Made by a program: the position numbers and the translations under genes. Below, piece after piece: positions 1 through 12,400 of a stretch of 64,000 bases of DNA. The stretch lies in contig NW_015971553.1 of assembly GCF_000182565.1 (NCBI RefSeq), positions 124,001-188,000 on the forward strand, written 5' to 3'. This DNA comes from Spizellomyces punctatus DAOM BR117 (lineage: Eukaryota > Chytridiomycota > Chytridiomycetes > Spizellomycetales > Spizellomycetaceae). The number at the start of each line of letters is the position of its first letter. Positions within the stretch are counted from its first letter, which is position 1. The notes beneath the pieces are model-generated. The model was not told where the DNA came from and ran no database searches. It worked only from the letters and a program-made list of their open reading frames with translations.

Positions 1-1394
1 GACGGGAGGCAGTAGCGGTGGCGGAACGTGGGATTCATCTCGACGAGTGTCGGGCGGAAATGCTGCAAACAACCCGGCCGGAACGATTGGATCAGGATTC
101 CCAAGTGCTTGGGGACAATCAAAATGGGATGCTCCTAGACGGGCTTCAGGTGGAAGCACCGTCAGCGCGGGAGGTGGCGCTGGATGGGGAGCTGGAACCA
201 GGCTCTCCGGTTCCAGTACATCATTAGCCGCCCCGAGCAATGGCCTCTCACTCAACATTTCGCGTCCCCCTTCGGCTGCTAGCATATCGAGTGTATCTAG
301 CCGTGCTGGAAGCGAAGTAGATGCCGACACGGTCACACCAAAGTCTATATGGCCGCACATTGCGCATGCTGGGGTCTCTGGGTGGACAAGTCCGTTCTCA
401 ACCTACCATCTCCGCAAGCCCCAGGTCGCGATTGGGCTGAATCCGCGGGTGCTTCTGCAGCAGCTCATACTTTTGGATGATGAGGATAGTCTGACCATTC
501 GAGCAGACGTAGGCGAAGCTGGCGTTGTGATGCTATATGAATTGTATTTTGAATCCTCTGGTGAGACATCATATTTTGCATGCGACTGCCAAAAACACAT
601 TTGCTCATTATTTTGCTGCTGCTTGCAATTCAGATGGTGGAAAAAAGTGTATGTACGAAATGGACGCTATGCCTCGATTAGATAGGTTAGGTCCCCTCCC
701 ACGACCGCGGTATCATCACATTTGTCAGATTGCATCCCAAGAATTCGCAAAGATCTTTGGAGCCTTGGGTGATACCAGCGATAAAGGTGAGGGAAACATA
801 TGGTGATACAATGCTCTCGCAGAACCAATTGCTCAACATGTCGTATTAGTGATCATTTCCGCGAAAAAGTCGTCCATCACATTTTGCTCTTCGGGTGCGG
901 AGGGAACATTGCAGGTTGGATTGGCGCAACGGCCACTTCCGAATGGGGAACCAGTATGTTGTCATTCTCGCTGTGCTATGTTTTCAAGCACAACTGAAAT
1001 CTGTTCTCCGAACCACTAGAATCCGCGTTTTAAAGTCCACTGCCACTCCGCCTCCCTGCGTCAGACCTTTGATTCGCGTTACCTTCGCGGGTTCACCCTC
1101 GCTACGCCACTCTCGCCGTCCGTTGTCTTGTACTTTGGTACCGGACGTACGCCTTTGCGCCTGACATTCCCCATCGTGGTAGACATGGAATTATCATCTG
1201 ATGGGACCAAGGAATCGATGACCCTTGCCTCTGGAAAGACGCTTGGCCCTGGCGGATTTTCTGTGAGTATGAGTCCTTTTGTGGGATCAGAGAGAGCTGG
1301 AGAGAGCAGTAGTAAACGACGGACTGTGATTGGTGTGGTGGAGTACATTTTATGGCCAGAAGCCGAACGAGGAATCGGAGATTTGAGGGTTTAG
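1..1394 (+). CDS. Divergent PCNA-like sliding clamp (5' end outside window)
   Basis: Exons 1-560, 634-786, 823-953 and 1020-1394 join in frame to about 405 visible residues; the start lies off the left edge. The last ~270 residues follow PCNA block by block: an F-x-T-Y/G-x-N stretch, EDSLTIRA (PCNA EDIITLRA), YEMDAMPRLDRLGPLP where PCNA has its interdomain connector, SQEFAKIF (PCNA SGEFARIC), an ISAKKSS..F..SG block, and RYLRGFTLATPLSPSVVL (PCNA RYLNFFTKATPLSSTVTL), ending in VVEYILWP. The first ~110 residues are Ser/Gly-rich and unlike PCNA. The connector sequence that binds PIP-box partners is divergent, so this is probably a paralogue, not the replicative clamp. The second intron could start at 769 (54 nt) instead of 787 (36 nt); both keep phase and the longer one aligns better. 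Rad1/Hus1 of the 9-1-1 clamp are the alternative, but the alignment favours PCNA. Confidence 0.72.
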
Positions 1395-1398
1395 ACAT

Positions 1399-1905
1399 TT
1401 CACAAATGATTTAAAGATTCTAGAGCATTGGGGAAGAAAAACGTACAGAATAGAGTGGCGAGAGTGTGGTAGCTTGGTGTCGTGGCTTCTGTGGGTTTCC
1501 AAGTTTGGTGTATTTTATAGACATCCGATAGACTCTATACTGCCTTACAGTCAACCCTAAGATCCTGCTGTATCTGCATAAGACAACTCCGAAGTGCTTC
1601 TGATTTCTCGTGGCGTTACCTTGGTTGCCTCATCAAGAATCACACGGCATATAAAAGATAGAGCATCCTTAAGTATGGAACACAACAAATCTGATTACTT
1701 TGGATCCTGTGGCAAAGCCCGACTTGAGATTTCAGTTACGGATCAGAAATTTACACTTGTTTTGGGTTTTTACAGCACATACAACAGCTAATCTACTTTA
1801 CAGATCTTGTTTGCTATAAACATTGAGACCAGCTATGGATCTACTTGCGCACTTTTGTTTACGTTCGTCTCATCTATATACATGTAACGTATACCAGCAG
1901 CAGCG
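1399..1905. other. Convergent intergenic spacer
   Basis: The 3' ends of the PCNA-like gene (+) and the oxysterol-binding protein gene (-) face each other here. I see AT-rich 3' UTR-like sequence and no supported gene. Confidence 0.6.
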
Positions 1906-3398
1906 CTACTTACACACAAACTGCTTTCCTTCCTTTAAAAATGGTTTTGCTCTATTCATATCGACAGGTGGGCCTGGCCTGCCAGCGCGATCACCTTTGA
2001 ACTCAAAGTACTCGCTCACAAAGTCTTCGTCACGTGCAGCACGTTCAGCAGCCAGCTTTCTCTGTGCATCTTCTATCCTTCTTTTCTCATTCGTGGCGAG
2101 TGTAAAGTCCTTGGCTAACAGTGCTGAGGTGACTGGTTCCCATATTCGGCGGGACTCGAGTGGATGTTGGTCTTCCAGGGGGAGTGTTTGCTTTTTGGCG
2201 GGAGTGGACGTGTGCATGTCGAAAAGAAGACGGGGTTTTGCGTCGCTGTCTTGAGTAGTTTTCACACAAAAGATTTGACCATTCCATTGGCCGTAAAGTC
2301 GGCACACCACATCCTTGTCCTTGATTTTACTCAATTTTTCCTTTTCTTTGCGCTCCTTGTCCGTATATGATTTGTCGGCTTCGTAATCATACTTGAAAAT
2401 CTTTCCTTCAATGGCGAACTTGGCCTTGCCAAACATGGACTCTTCCTTATACTCCAATACGGCTTTAAGGCCTGTCTTTGGGCAGGTGATAATGGCGCTC
2501 TCGCCCACGACGACGTATGGAGACCCAGAAAGCCAGCCTGTGACTGATGCCCATGGGTGTTGGATGTTGTATTCTTCGTCGTCAAGGGAGGTGAGCGTTA
2601 TGTAGATGCCGTGGTTTTGGGCACCTGGACCGACTTTGATGTCTGGATGATCACATAAGTTTTGGAAACCCTAGTCACGCAACACAGCAGATATAGAAAG
2701 CCAAACGACTCACTTGTTCCTGTGAATCTCGCAGAAATATGATCTACACCACGTCCAATAATACCCTTCTCCTTACATTCATAATAGTAGGCGGATACGG
2801 GAGGGTGATGCGAAATTTGCTCGGTGATACATGTGACTTTGAGCGGAGTATCATCTACAAGCGTTTTCTCGCTCTCCTGGTCGGTGTTTGTCTGGTCTGT
2901 CGATGTACTCGACCGTGGCTCGGCGGAAGGAGAGACATCATTGAGGGGTACATCCCACCAGCACAGGAACCGCTCCCCCAGGATCGAATTGTACGGTTTC
3001 CGAATGCGCTGGTCCTTCCATTTCGTGTCTTTTGAATACCACCATCTAATGACACGAAGCATACGCTCGAGAGGGTCTTCACCATCTGGGATTGTAACAA
3101 AGTAGTCAGGACGGTCCATGTAGTTCCAGAACTCGAGGTTAGACTCGGGTTCCATAAGAGAAGCCGGAAGGGAGAGGCGCCTACAAGTATTTTTAAGAAA
3201 ATGAGCATTCGATCTATCCAATTCGTTCATTCACATCACTCGTACTTACATGCTGCTCAAATCCTTGACACCCACCAACTTTTTTAGCATTCCAAACACA
3301 AACTTGACCTTGGACGTTCCTTCAGCATGGTCAAGGTTTTCCGTTTCCATTGCTACGGTCGCCGCGGTCTTGTCGTCCATCTTGTCTTTTCCACTCAT
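1906..3398 (-). CDS. Oxysterol-binding protein-related protein (ORD only)
   Basis: Exons complement(1906-2642, 2714-3180, 3250-3398) give 450 aa, starting MSGKDKMDDK. The product is a lipid-transfer protein of the OSBP/ORP family, moving sterol or phosphoinositide between membranes at contact sites. Diagnostic sequences are the EFWNYMDRPDYF block, the signature RIRKPYNSILGE around residue 110 and EQISHHPPVSAYYYE around residue 165, close to the family fingerprint EQVSHHPP. The C-terminal part carries the charged helix typical of the domain end. There is no PH domain, ankyrin repeat or obvious FFAT motif, so it resembles short yeast Osh4-7-type proteins. Intron borders are canonical (GTAAGT, GTGAGT). 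The gene is convergent with the PCNA-like gene. Confidence 0.93.
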
Positions 3399-4458
3399 TT
3401 CTGCTATTTCCAAAGGCCAAAGTCGCTGTCAAGCCAGAGCAGTTTGAAAGAAAACCCCAAGTTAACGACGGAGAAATCTAAAGAAGTTCAAATGGCGATC
3501 CTGGGGGGCAAAATGGAGGCCCAAACACGCGGCCATGTGGGGCACGTACCGCAGTGGCGTCTCGTCTAAATTATGAAACATAAGGGGGGGCCTCCGATGA
3601 TCATGTAAGAGATTTCTGTATTTCAACTTATTCAAGATGAATTGTTGAACAACGTAAGAGCAAGAATGCAAACAATGGAACAAAGCCACTGGAGGTTCGG
3701 ATATATATTCCACAAACGGAATCTCGACTATGAAGACGAGCATGGAAATCCAACTGCATGCACGGGGGGATGCAGCTCATCATGCTTCACACAAGTCCGC
3801 CTCCCATATGTACGATGATGGTCACCATGATAAACCCATTTGACTGCTCGTGGAATACGAATTGCCATTTGCATATGAAATAACATATGAAATAACTCAT
3901 TGCAAATTGCACGCGTAAAGTTCCCGCATTGGCGGAATTCGATTTTTCAAGCGTATGGACTACGAAATCATACGTAATCCGTAACTCCGATCTGTTTTCG
4001 TCATGCATCAGATAGACACGAAAAAAAATAAGGTTTTCATAACTGGTTGGTCTTTTTCATTCCAGTTGCTTTGCGATTCAAAAGTGCATCCTTCGTCATA
4101 TGCCAACTTTCCAACAATTCTTCTTGCTAGGTATTTGCTTCAAATTACCTCATGCGTCAGGCATGCTAGTCCTTTCGATGAGCGGGATTGTCCTTGCAGT
4201 ATATGGATGGTCTACCGAGCGCGCGCATTTTCCGTTGCAGCGCGTGTAAGATGGACTTGGGTAACGCCACTGAACTTCTTGAGGGTTAATACCGTCATTG
4301 TGATGCTGCAGCAAAAAAACAGTGGAGGTGCAGCTGCGTCAATCTGCAGCAGCACTTTAAAAGGGAGGCATGGAGGAGGTCGACCTCCAGAACATCAACT
4401 CTCAACATCTACTTCAAATAACTAGTCACTACACCTTCACATTAATCAAAGAAACAAG
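3399..4458. other. Divergent intergenic region
   Basis: About 1 kb separates the start of the ORP gene (-) from the stress-like gene (+). A perfect 12-bp tandem repeat (catatgaaataa twice) occupies 3872-3895. No supported gene; the open frames here use non-ATG starts and have unbiased composition. Confidence 0.6.
4356..4365 (+). promoter_or_regulatory. TATA-like element upstream of the 4459 gene
   Basis: TTTAAAAGGG lies 94 bp before the ATG and is followed by a pyrimidine/CA-rich leader, consistent with a strong or inducible promoter. Function is inferred from position only. Confidence 0.35.
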
Positions 4459-5302
4459 ATGGGTCTCATTAGCGCCTTGAAAAACGCTGGCCACTCCCAC
4501 TCCAACAATGAAAAGTCTTCCAATGTGGATTCCGACAGTACTGTAAACCAATCTTCCGCACCCCAATCGACCACAACTACCGACACATCTTCGGCTAACC
4601 CAACCGCCGGTGCCTCCGAGTACTGCCACACTCAAAACGCCCCCGTAACTCGCGAAAATGTTCGTGAACACCACGCTACAGAAGTGACACCCATTGTCTC
4701 TCGCGAACGCGACGAAACCATCGTCCAACAATCCGTCCAACCCATCCACGACCACGTTCAAGCCGAGACTCAGCATCACTACGCTCAGAACGCCGGTATC
4801 GCCCGTGAATCCAGCGAGGAGCTGAATGCGGAGGACGCAAGGCGGTACCAGAAAAACAGAGAGTTAGTTACTGGGGGACGTACGGTGGAACAAGAGAATG
4901 AGGGCGTCAGAGTCACTGCCCCGATCGTAAAGGAAAAGGTCAATAAGCACGTTATTGAGGAAGTTCAGCCCGTTATTGAGAGGACCATTGACCAGACGGT
5001 ATGTTAGTATGTTAAGCGATCGGCTGCAACCCTATGCGGTCGCATTCTACACACGGACAAAGTCTCATATCTTTGTCATGTTTTAGCACGTTGTGCACAC
5101 TGCACAGCCCATCTATGAACATCAGACAGCCGCTCCCAAGGTATTGATCCCCTACATCACAGTGTTTTTGAACAAATTCAATTCTAACTGATCATCCATC
5201 AAGGTCGCGGATGTACGCTACAATAACCCCATTTCGATGGAAGAGTTTGAAAAGCGAGGTGGCTCAATGAGTGGGACTGGGTTGAGCTGCGAAAGGCGTT
5301 AA
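4459..5302 (+). CDS. Fungal stress/allergen-like hydrophilic protein
   Basis: Exons 4459-4998, 5087-5140 and 5204-5302 give 230 aa. The protein is highly hydrophilic, with an S/T/N-rich N-terminal third (MGLISALKNAGHSHSNN). A repeated E/V/H/Q motif style follows, for example APIVKEKVNKHVIEEVQPV and VVHTAQPIYEHQTAAPKV. That pattern is seen in fungal proteins annotated as allergens or stress proteins, which are thought to be disordered or amphipathic. It ends after the conserved-looking VRYNNPISMEEFEKRGG. There is no signal peptide or membrane segment. Introns start GTATGT and GTATTG. I cannot assign a biochemical function; abundance under stress is inference from family resemblance and the TATA-like promoter. 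Confidence 0.8.
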
Positions 5303-5678
5303 GAAACGCAAACTGTAGCTACCTCTGCTACCATACCTTATTTGATAATATATTGCTGTCAACATACCGACAGTTTTGGTGTCATATATGTGTGCACAAA
5401 TAATAAATTCAATGTGAAATTACAGAAAGTACCACAAAAGAATGAATAACAAAAGTATCAAATAAAAGAAAACACGCCCTGCCCAATACGGTATCCTCTT
5501 TCCAAAGCTCCAGCCCAACTCCAACAGCAATGAAAGGTATGTCGCGAAATAAAACCGAAAGGCTCAAATCGCTGAGAAGAGGGAGAAATGCAATACTGAG
5601 CCCATACTTAACGCCTATTTGTAGTACAATCCCAACCGCAAGGTATCTGCCTATTATAGAAATGTACGCTGTGTCCGT
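5303..5678. other. Convergent spacer
   Basis: The 3' ends of the stress-like gene (+) and nrd1 (-) meet here. AT-rich, with AATAAA-like words around 5400-5410 and 5460; no gene seen. Confidence 0.5.
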
Positions 5679-7487
5679 TCAGAGAAAGCTTCCACTGCTA
5701 CCCAACAGCGAAGTTCCATTCAATAACGACTCAGTCTCCTCCATGGCACTCAATCCCATCCCACCAGTTGAGACCTTGTCTCCACCGTATCCGTTTTCAT
5801 TCGCAGGGCCTGCGGCAGCAGCAGCGGCAACAGCAGCGGCTCTTTGCACAGCACTCTCCCTAGGTGGGCGCGGTGGGTTGCCGCATCGGTCCTTCCCATA
5901 GTTTATCTTGTACTTTCCGTAGTCAGGAACCAACTTCATTGATTCAACAGCCTTGACAGCGCTCATAATGTCCACAAAATTCACGAAACCAATATTTTTT
6001 TCCGGAATGATGTTGACCAGCTCAATGTCGCCAAACTCGCTAAAGTCCTTGCGCAAACGGTCTTCCGTAATCAATTCGTCAATCGCTCCAATGTAGACGT
6101 TACGCGAAGCTCCCGATTGAACGGCAACTGCAACTGACTGTGGCAGGGAGGTCGCCTTTCCCCAACCAACCTTGAGCCGCTTCCCCTTCAGCACAACCCC
6201 TTCGTAAGTACCTCGGTTATAAAAGTTGACAGCTGAACTAGGATCGATGAACGTGACAAATGCAATGTTCTTGTCGGGCATATACTTGATATTTTGAAGA
6301 ATACCACCGCGAATGACCTGCGCATAACGAAAATCAGAAAAGCCAAAGCACTATTCGGGAATCGTGAAAGTAGAAACATACATCACACAAGTCCTTGGTC
6401 GTAACATCCGGGTGAATACTTCCGAGATATACTGTGCGATTTGTACCCGCATTGCCATTCATCTGGCCCGAAAGGCCATTGAACGGATCAAATGTCATCC
6501 CAAAGCCCATATTTTGTACGAGTCCTGCAAAAAAGACGATAAATCGGTGGAGCTGAAAGAAATGTACTTGATCACACCCAAAAACATACCAGCGACTTTT
6601 GGTTGGTAGGCACATCGATCCTTTCCATAGTTGATACGGCGATTTGCCCAACGCGAGTCGTTGGGAAGAGTACTAACCGCCTTCATCGCTGCAGCAATGC
6701 TCGCCATGTGAACGAAAGCAATCCGCTTTTCAAAAAGAATCTTGATCTGATCCACAGGACCAAACCGGCCAAACTCTTGCGTCAACATTGGTTCCGTCAC
6801 TCCTTCGTCAATGTTTCCAATGAAGACGTTCCGCGAGGCGCCTCCCTGGATTGCAGCGAGAATGGTTGGGGGAATAGTAGAGTGCTTTCCCCATCCGACC
6901 TTGATCTCCTGGGTGCCAATGTGAGGCCGTTTGGCTTGCGAATCCGCGTGAAACGCGTGGGCAGCGGTTGCTTCTACAAAGGTAACAAATGCGCAATTCT
7001 TCTCCTCGAGAATCTTGACTTGCTCAAGTGACCCTCCTTTCACTATGTTGATGACTTCCTCATATGAAACCAACGGCGGAAGGTTACCAAGATAGATTGT
7101 ACGCATCGTCTGATTGAAAGCATGGCTGGCAGCCTGATAGTGCTGGCTCGTATGGAATGCCGTTGACGGAAACTGGTTATAGGAACCGCTCTGGGAGAAC
7201 TGCGTCTGGTACTGATTCGGGTTCATCCCTTGATATGGGCCAAGGCCTTGACTTGCGCTCGCCTGCGGGGGAGGACTGCCGAGTCCAGCCATGCCACCCA
7301 TACCGGAGAGAACGTTCACGTAGGGGCCCATTGATCCGAACTGTCCGTAAAGATCAGCATTGTTTTGATTGAAGCCTCCGGGGGGGCTGGCACCGAGAGG
7401 ATATCCATAGGGAGTCTGCGGACTAAACCGCTGTTTCTTATAATTATCCACGGCTGGCTGAGGACCATAGTCATTGCTGCGCTTCAT
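5679..7487 (-). CDS. nrd1: Four-RRM RNA-binding protein, Nrd1/Msa2 type
   Basis: Exons complement(5679-6317, 6382-6524, 6590-7487) give 559 aa. A Q/N/G/S-rich N-terminal region (~1-127) precedes two RRM pairs: RRM1 from ~129 (RTIYLGNLPP), RRM2 ~218 (RNVFIGNIDE), RRM3 ~327 (RTVYLGSIHP) and RRM4 ~420 (RNVYIGAIDE). Each pair ends in the same tail, INYGKDRCA or INYGKDRCG, so the molecule is an internal duplication of a two-RRM unit. This matches fission yeast Nrd1/Msa2, a cytoplasmic regulator of differentiation and cytokinesis mRNAs. The C-terminus has an alanine run and low complexity. The ~2-kb region upstream may hold a long 5' UTR and regulatory sequence, as is common for regulators of differentiation. 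Confidence 0.9.
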
Positions 7488-9477
7488 CGCGGCAATGACG
7501 GGTTGAAGTAGGGATGGCAGTTTGCTAGTAAGTCATAGAGGAAGACAAGGATTTAGGCTTGTCACACTCCAGATTTGCCTGCACAGATTCACCAACCTTA
7601 GATTTCAATGGCGACAACAAAAAAGTCGTCGCAAATAATTCGAATTAGAAATTAAAATACAATCCGAGAGGAGACTAGAACCAGATCTATTAGTGATCAT
7701 CGATCAATCATACGTTTGCCTTCATGCCACTTACGATAAACCTGTACCAATATACTATGATACAGCTAGGGAGGTGTCTCAAAAAGCCAGTGTCGACAAT
7801 GGATCTAATGAAACATGGAAGAGAATACGACATATTAGTACAAGATCCTGGCAGATCACGCAGATGGTCTCCGACGACCGCACCAAAAAAAGTAAAAGAA
7901 TAACAAGAAAGCCGCACCTCCGAATGCAAAAACAAAAGGGTATGGTATATAAAATACACAGAAAGGAAGGAACAGGAAACAGAAAATAAACTTGAACAGA
8001 ACACGTCAAAGGGCAAGGATTTATTTTTACTGATGGGTGGGCGGAAGGAAGGAAGGGTGAGGACAAAGGGCAATAAAAACAAATCCGAAACCAACGCAAA
8101 CGCAACTGTAAACTGCATCAAGAAAACCAAGTTTCCCACCTCCCGCGTTCTCGCCGGATCGTCATGCAAAAAACCAAGCAAGCTACTTTTGCACGTGAAA
8201 CCTTGGACAGTCACCTAGTCCAGTTGACATGTCGACAAGATCTGCGACATTCAGGACATTATCCACCAAGCCTTCCTCTTTTCCACCCGGTATCATAGGT
8301 CGCTTGCCAAAAGACTCGATTCCCACACCCCTGTTGTCTCATCTCCACCCTCCAAGTCAAGCGTGATCTACTCACCAACTGAACCGACGACATGTACGCG
8401 CTGACCCTCAGTGACATGGGGATAAAACCAAGCGAACGGAAGCTCTTCCAACGTAGGCACAGGGCTGCGTGTGTCAAATAGACTCGACACACAAAAAAAG
8501 GGTTTCCTCGCTGGAAAGGGCAGGTAGGAACCTCCAAAGAAAAAATATATACGACAAAGGGAAGGGGAATATAAACCACCAAATAAAACCGACTCTGAGC
8601 TTCTTTTTTGACCAAAAGACCCTCCGATAGCCCCGCAACCTTCTTTGGTATGAACGACGACAAAGGTTTGCCCGTCGAACAATTCGAAAAAAGCAAAGCG
8701 GTGAAAAGCTAAAGGACAAGCGGCTTAAACCACCTCCGGTTGACAAGGGCAACCAGCAAAGCTAAACCAAGCAAACTAAACCAGCAAGCCACAGGCAAGA
8801 GTGTGCATTGGATTCAACTCAACTACTGATTATATCCAAGCGCAACCCACTCCAATGCAAAGTAGTTGCCAACAACAGAAAAGGTTTTTACTTTCTTCCA
8901 AAGTGTTTTTTCTTCTTCTGCCTTTTACACGTACAGTAGGTACGCGCCCTACCAACTTATGTTTTTTTTTTGTTTAGCGAACTTTGCAAAAGGGTTTACT
9001 GAGCGACTAGCAAATTGACCAGATTTGGTTGGACGCGTTTTAGTTTAATTGTTCGCCCTCTGCTGCGCGCACATGAAGAGTGTTCATTTTCGCAACTAGT
9101 TTCGTTTGCCCAAAAACACTCGAGTTTAAACAGCTCAGCTCAGAGTAATGTTTGCAAAACAATGTTTGCAAGATAACAATCACGCATCTCCTATATATTT
9201 CTATACTACTATACACAAAAAAAAAGGATAGAAAAACAAAAGGCAGTCTGGTAGATGACCATTGCCAGATTCCTACGCCGGATATGAAAAGCTCCATTTT
9301 ACGCAAAAAAAAGCATACACTCACATCCATCTTTCAACTACGCCATCGCATCCACATCATCTCCGCACATCCGCACACCATGCAGAAACGCGAGATAAAA
9401 GAAAATAAAAAAACAAACAAGAATACACAAAACAAAAAAAATAAAGAACCTATACAGGGAATCGAGTCTCCAGAGAC
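7488..9477. other. Long intergenic region (nrd1 upstream, RhoGEF 3' side)
   Basis: Two kb with no supported coding sequence on either strand; the long open frames (for example 7708-8214 and 8259-8696, minus) start at non-ATG codons and have F/S/C-rich noise composition. A/T homopolymer runs occur at 8961-8970, 9216-9225 and 9302-9311. It probably contains the nrd1 promoter and 5' UTR on the left and the RhoGEF 3' UTR on the right. Confidence 0.5.
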
Positions 9478-12400
9478 CTATACAGGCCCATCCCGCCCAA
9501 CACATACGCCAACAGGACTCGCTTTCTCAGATTCTTCTGTGCCAACTTTGGCTTCAACAGCTTTCAACTGATTCTTTAGCTGTCGAATTTCAGTTGCCAT
9601 AGCCTCACACTTGTTGACCAGATCCGCATACCACGCCTTTTCTAGCCGTCCAATGACCGGTCCATACTCTTCTTCCTCGTCCTCAGGAGTCGGAAGCGAG
9701 TCCAGACCTTCTCGTGTCGATTTTGATGCACAAAAGTTTTCGACACTTGCCAGTCGTCCTAGTCGGAGTCCGTTTCGTGGGGCGCTGTTCTCCATGGCCC
9801 GCTTGAGGCTGTTTGCATTGTCAGAATTGAGTCCAGCAAGGTTGCTACGAGCCCTTCTTAATACACGAGTTGGGTTCGCCGTCGACGTCTGATCCCCTGA
9901 TTCTTGCGTGTCATCTGGAGTGTGGTGCTCATATGCTGGTGGCGCCCCGCTACTCTTGCTCCTCAGTCGCACTGACAGTCGAGAAGATGTTGACTCTGTG
10001 GAAGCGATCCAATGAGGGAACGACGTGGGAGGCGACGTGGTACCATTGTTGATGGAAGTCCCAGCTTCACCGCCAAATCGATTCTTTAGGGTTTCAAAAA
10101 TGGTCTGTCGCTTGGCTCGTTCTGCTCTTGACGGAGAAGGAGGAACACTAATCTCGTCTCGAAGCAATGATGTCACCTTTTCCGATCCAGATGCTTCTTC
10201 CCTTGGTGGAACCGCAACAACTGGGATGAAGTCCTTTTCAGGAGGCGGAGGTGGGACGGCATCCATTTCCTTCTCAAGATTGGCAGTTTGGCCATTCTTT
10301 GAATAAATGTCTGGAATAGGTGGAACGGGTTCCATCGGTTCCTGGGCCCGTGAACCTTCTGCACTCAATAATCCATAAACGCCACTGTCTAACCCTCTTC
10401 GTCCGTCTTCTACGGCACCCTCCTCAGGAGGAGCGGCCACATTCGCAAGTGATCTCTTCGGGGCACCTGTAGAAGAGGTGGCCGCAGAGGCAGAAGTTAA
10501 GGGAGCCGACGGAAGTGGGGAAGGAAACGGTACTGATTGAACCGATGGCGTATAAGGCCGTGTTTTGCCAGGTTGTACACTTTCACCCGAGACTCGAACA
10601 CTTCTGGGGGGTGAAGGCGACATGTACGGCTGTTGCAACACAACAGGAGATGGAACTTGCATAGAAGAAACGACCGTGGTTTTGGAAGCACCTGCCAGGC
10701 CTTGTTCATTCCCTGCACTCTTACTCCTCCGTCGCGCCTTTGTTAAAAGACCTTTCAGATCTGCAAAACTAGATTTTCTCGACTCTTGCTTTAGCCGCAC
10801 ACTCTCCGACGATGAATCAGCCTTCATCTTGCCCGCTTTCAGCGCATCGGAAGACCGACTCCGTCTGAACAAACTGTCGATTGACCCGCGCACTACTTGC
10901 ACCAAATTTGAACTAGATGATTTACGCTGTGGTGATTTGTTCAGACTGGGCAAATCTGCCATCGACAGTGAGGAGGGTAAATGGTACGGGAATCTTCTGT
11001 TGCTGCTAGTCTCGCCCTCCTCGTAGTGCGGGAGTTGTACCGACGACGACCCTCTGTGCGACGTCACAAACGAGGAGCTGTCTTCACTTGACTGGTATTG
11101 GCGACCCAACCGAGCTCCAATAACGCCGTATCGCATACCATCTCCTCCACCTTCGCTCTGCTGTCTTTGCCGTGTGAAAGAGTCTGACCCACTCGCAGAT
11201 ACTTGCCCATGATTGCCATTCTCGCGCACGGGTGACGGTGGTGGTGCCGTTGGTACCACCGACCTATGCCCTGTTATCGTCGATGTTGATGTCGATTGCT
11301 GGCTTTGCGATTTCAGTGACATGCGATCTAAAGACGCCCGTCTACTTTTTGTCTCGGCAACAGTAGCGACGGGTTGCGCACTCACGGACACTTCACCGCG
11401 GATCTCGTCAGAAGTAGATTCTCCCGTATCTGAGTGGTAACTGATAAACTTTTGCCATTCGACAAGCTCAGTTTCAGATAATGACGAACCCTCCAGTACC
11501 GGTGGATGACTCAGTATTCGTTGCCTCCGACCCATGGATGAGACCGTAGTCTTGCCGTCCCACCGGGGCTGAATATTTGTCCTGTTTTCCAATGGTTCTA
11601 GTGAAGCTACGGTGGGAGCATTTGCTAGAGGCGCGAGAATGCTCTCCTTGAACGAATCCCTCGAGAGAGTATGGTGAGCAGGATTTGATATCAATGGCAA
11701 ATGCCCCTGAAGATGCTTCGACATTCCAACCGAGCCGGCCGATTCAGGACCGGGAGTGGGTGGTCGAAGGCGATTACCAATCGACGACCTTGGAGTATGC
11801 ATCCAGAGAAAGCTCGCAGGACTACTGGATTCACTATTAGTGGCACTAACTGGCGTGTGAGCACGTTCCAGTTCGTGCGGACCGCTTGAACCGAGGTCCG
11901 TTGTCGCGATGGTAAGCTTTACTGGGGAAGACGGCTGTTTAACTGCGTTAACAGATGGGCTTGACATCGACAGCCGCAACGAATTCATAACAGCAGTTGT
12001 CAACGTTGTCGCGCTTCCACTTGAACTTCCGCTATGCGCACGACTGCGCCTGCGTATGCTCTCTTTTACGATGGAAGGCAACGGCGGCATTGGTGGCGGC
12101 GGCTCTAGTATTGCTTGTGCAAGAGCTTCATCCGGACTTGGTATTGCTAGAGACGATGTTTTCCAGGACCGCGAAGACCCACCGCTCAACCGCTCACGCG
12201 GTGGGGTCCTCTGCGAGTCCATTGCGCCCGAGAGTGGGCCGACATCCCCTGGCTCGTCCGCAGCGTGATGAGGAAGAGCCATTTCAGCATTGGAGATAAT
12301 GCTCGCTCGTGGAAGGGGTACCGGATAGTGGGTGTTTCGAGTCTGCGATGCTTGGTCCAATTCCGTTGGCGATAACTCTGATCCCTTGAGTTTCTCGCGA

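Noticed and set aside
787-822. A 36-nt intron in the PCNA-like gene as evidence for mini-introns
   Set aside because: A 54-nt alternative starting at 769 is also in phase and aligns better with PCNA, so no claim of unusually short introns is made.
2087-2305. Additional small ORFs over the ORP, RhoGEF, actin and pyruvate kinase genes
   Set aside because: They are out-of-frame or antisense shadows of well supported exons.
7708-8214. 168-codon minus-strand open frame
   Set aside because: Non-ATG start, F/S/C-rich composition, no domain, and it lies in the probable nrd1 5' region.
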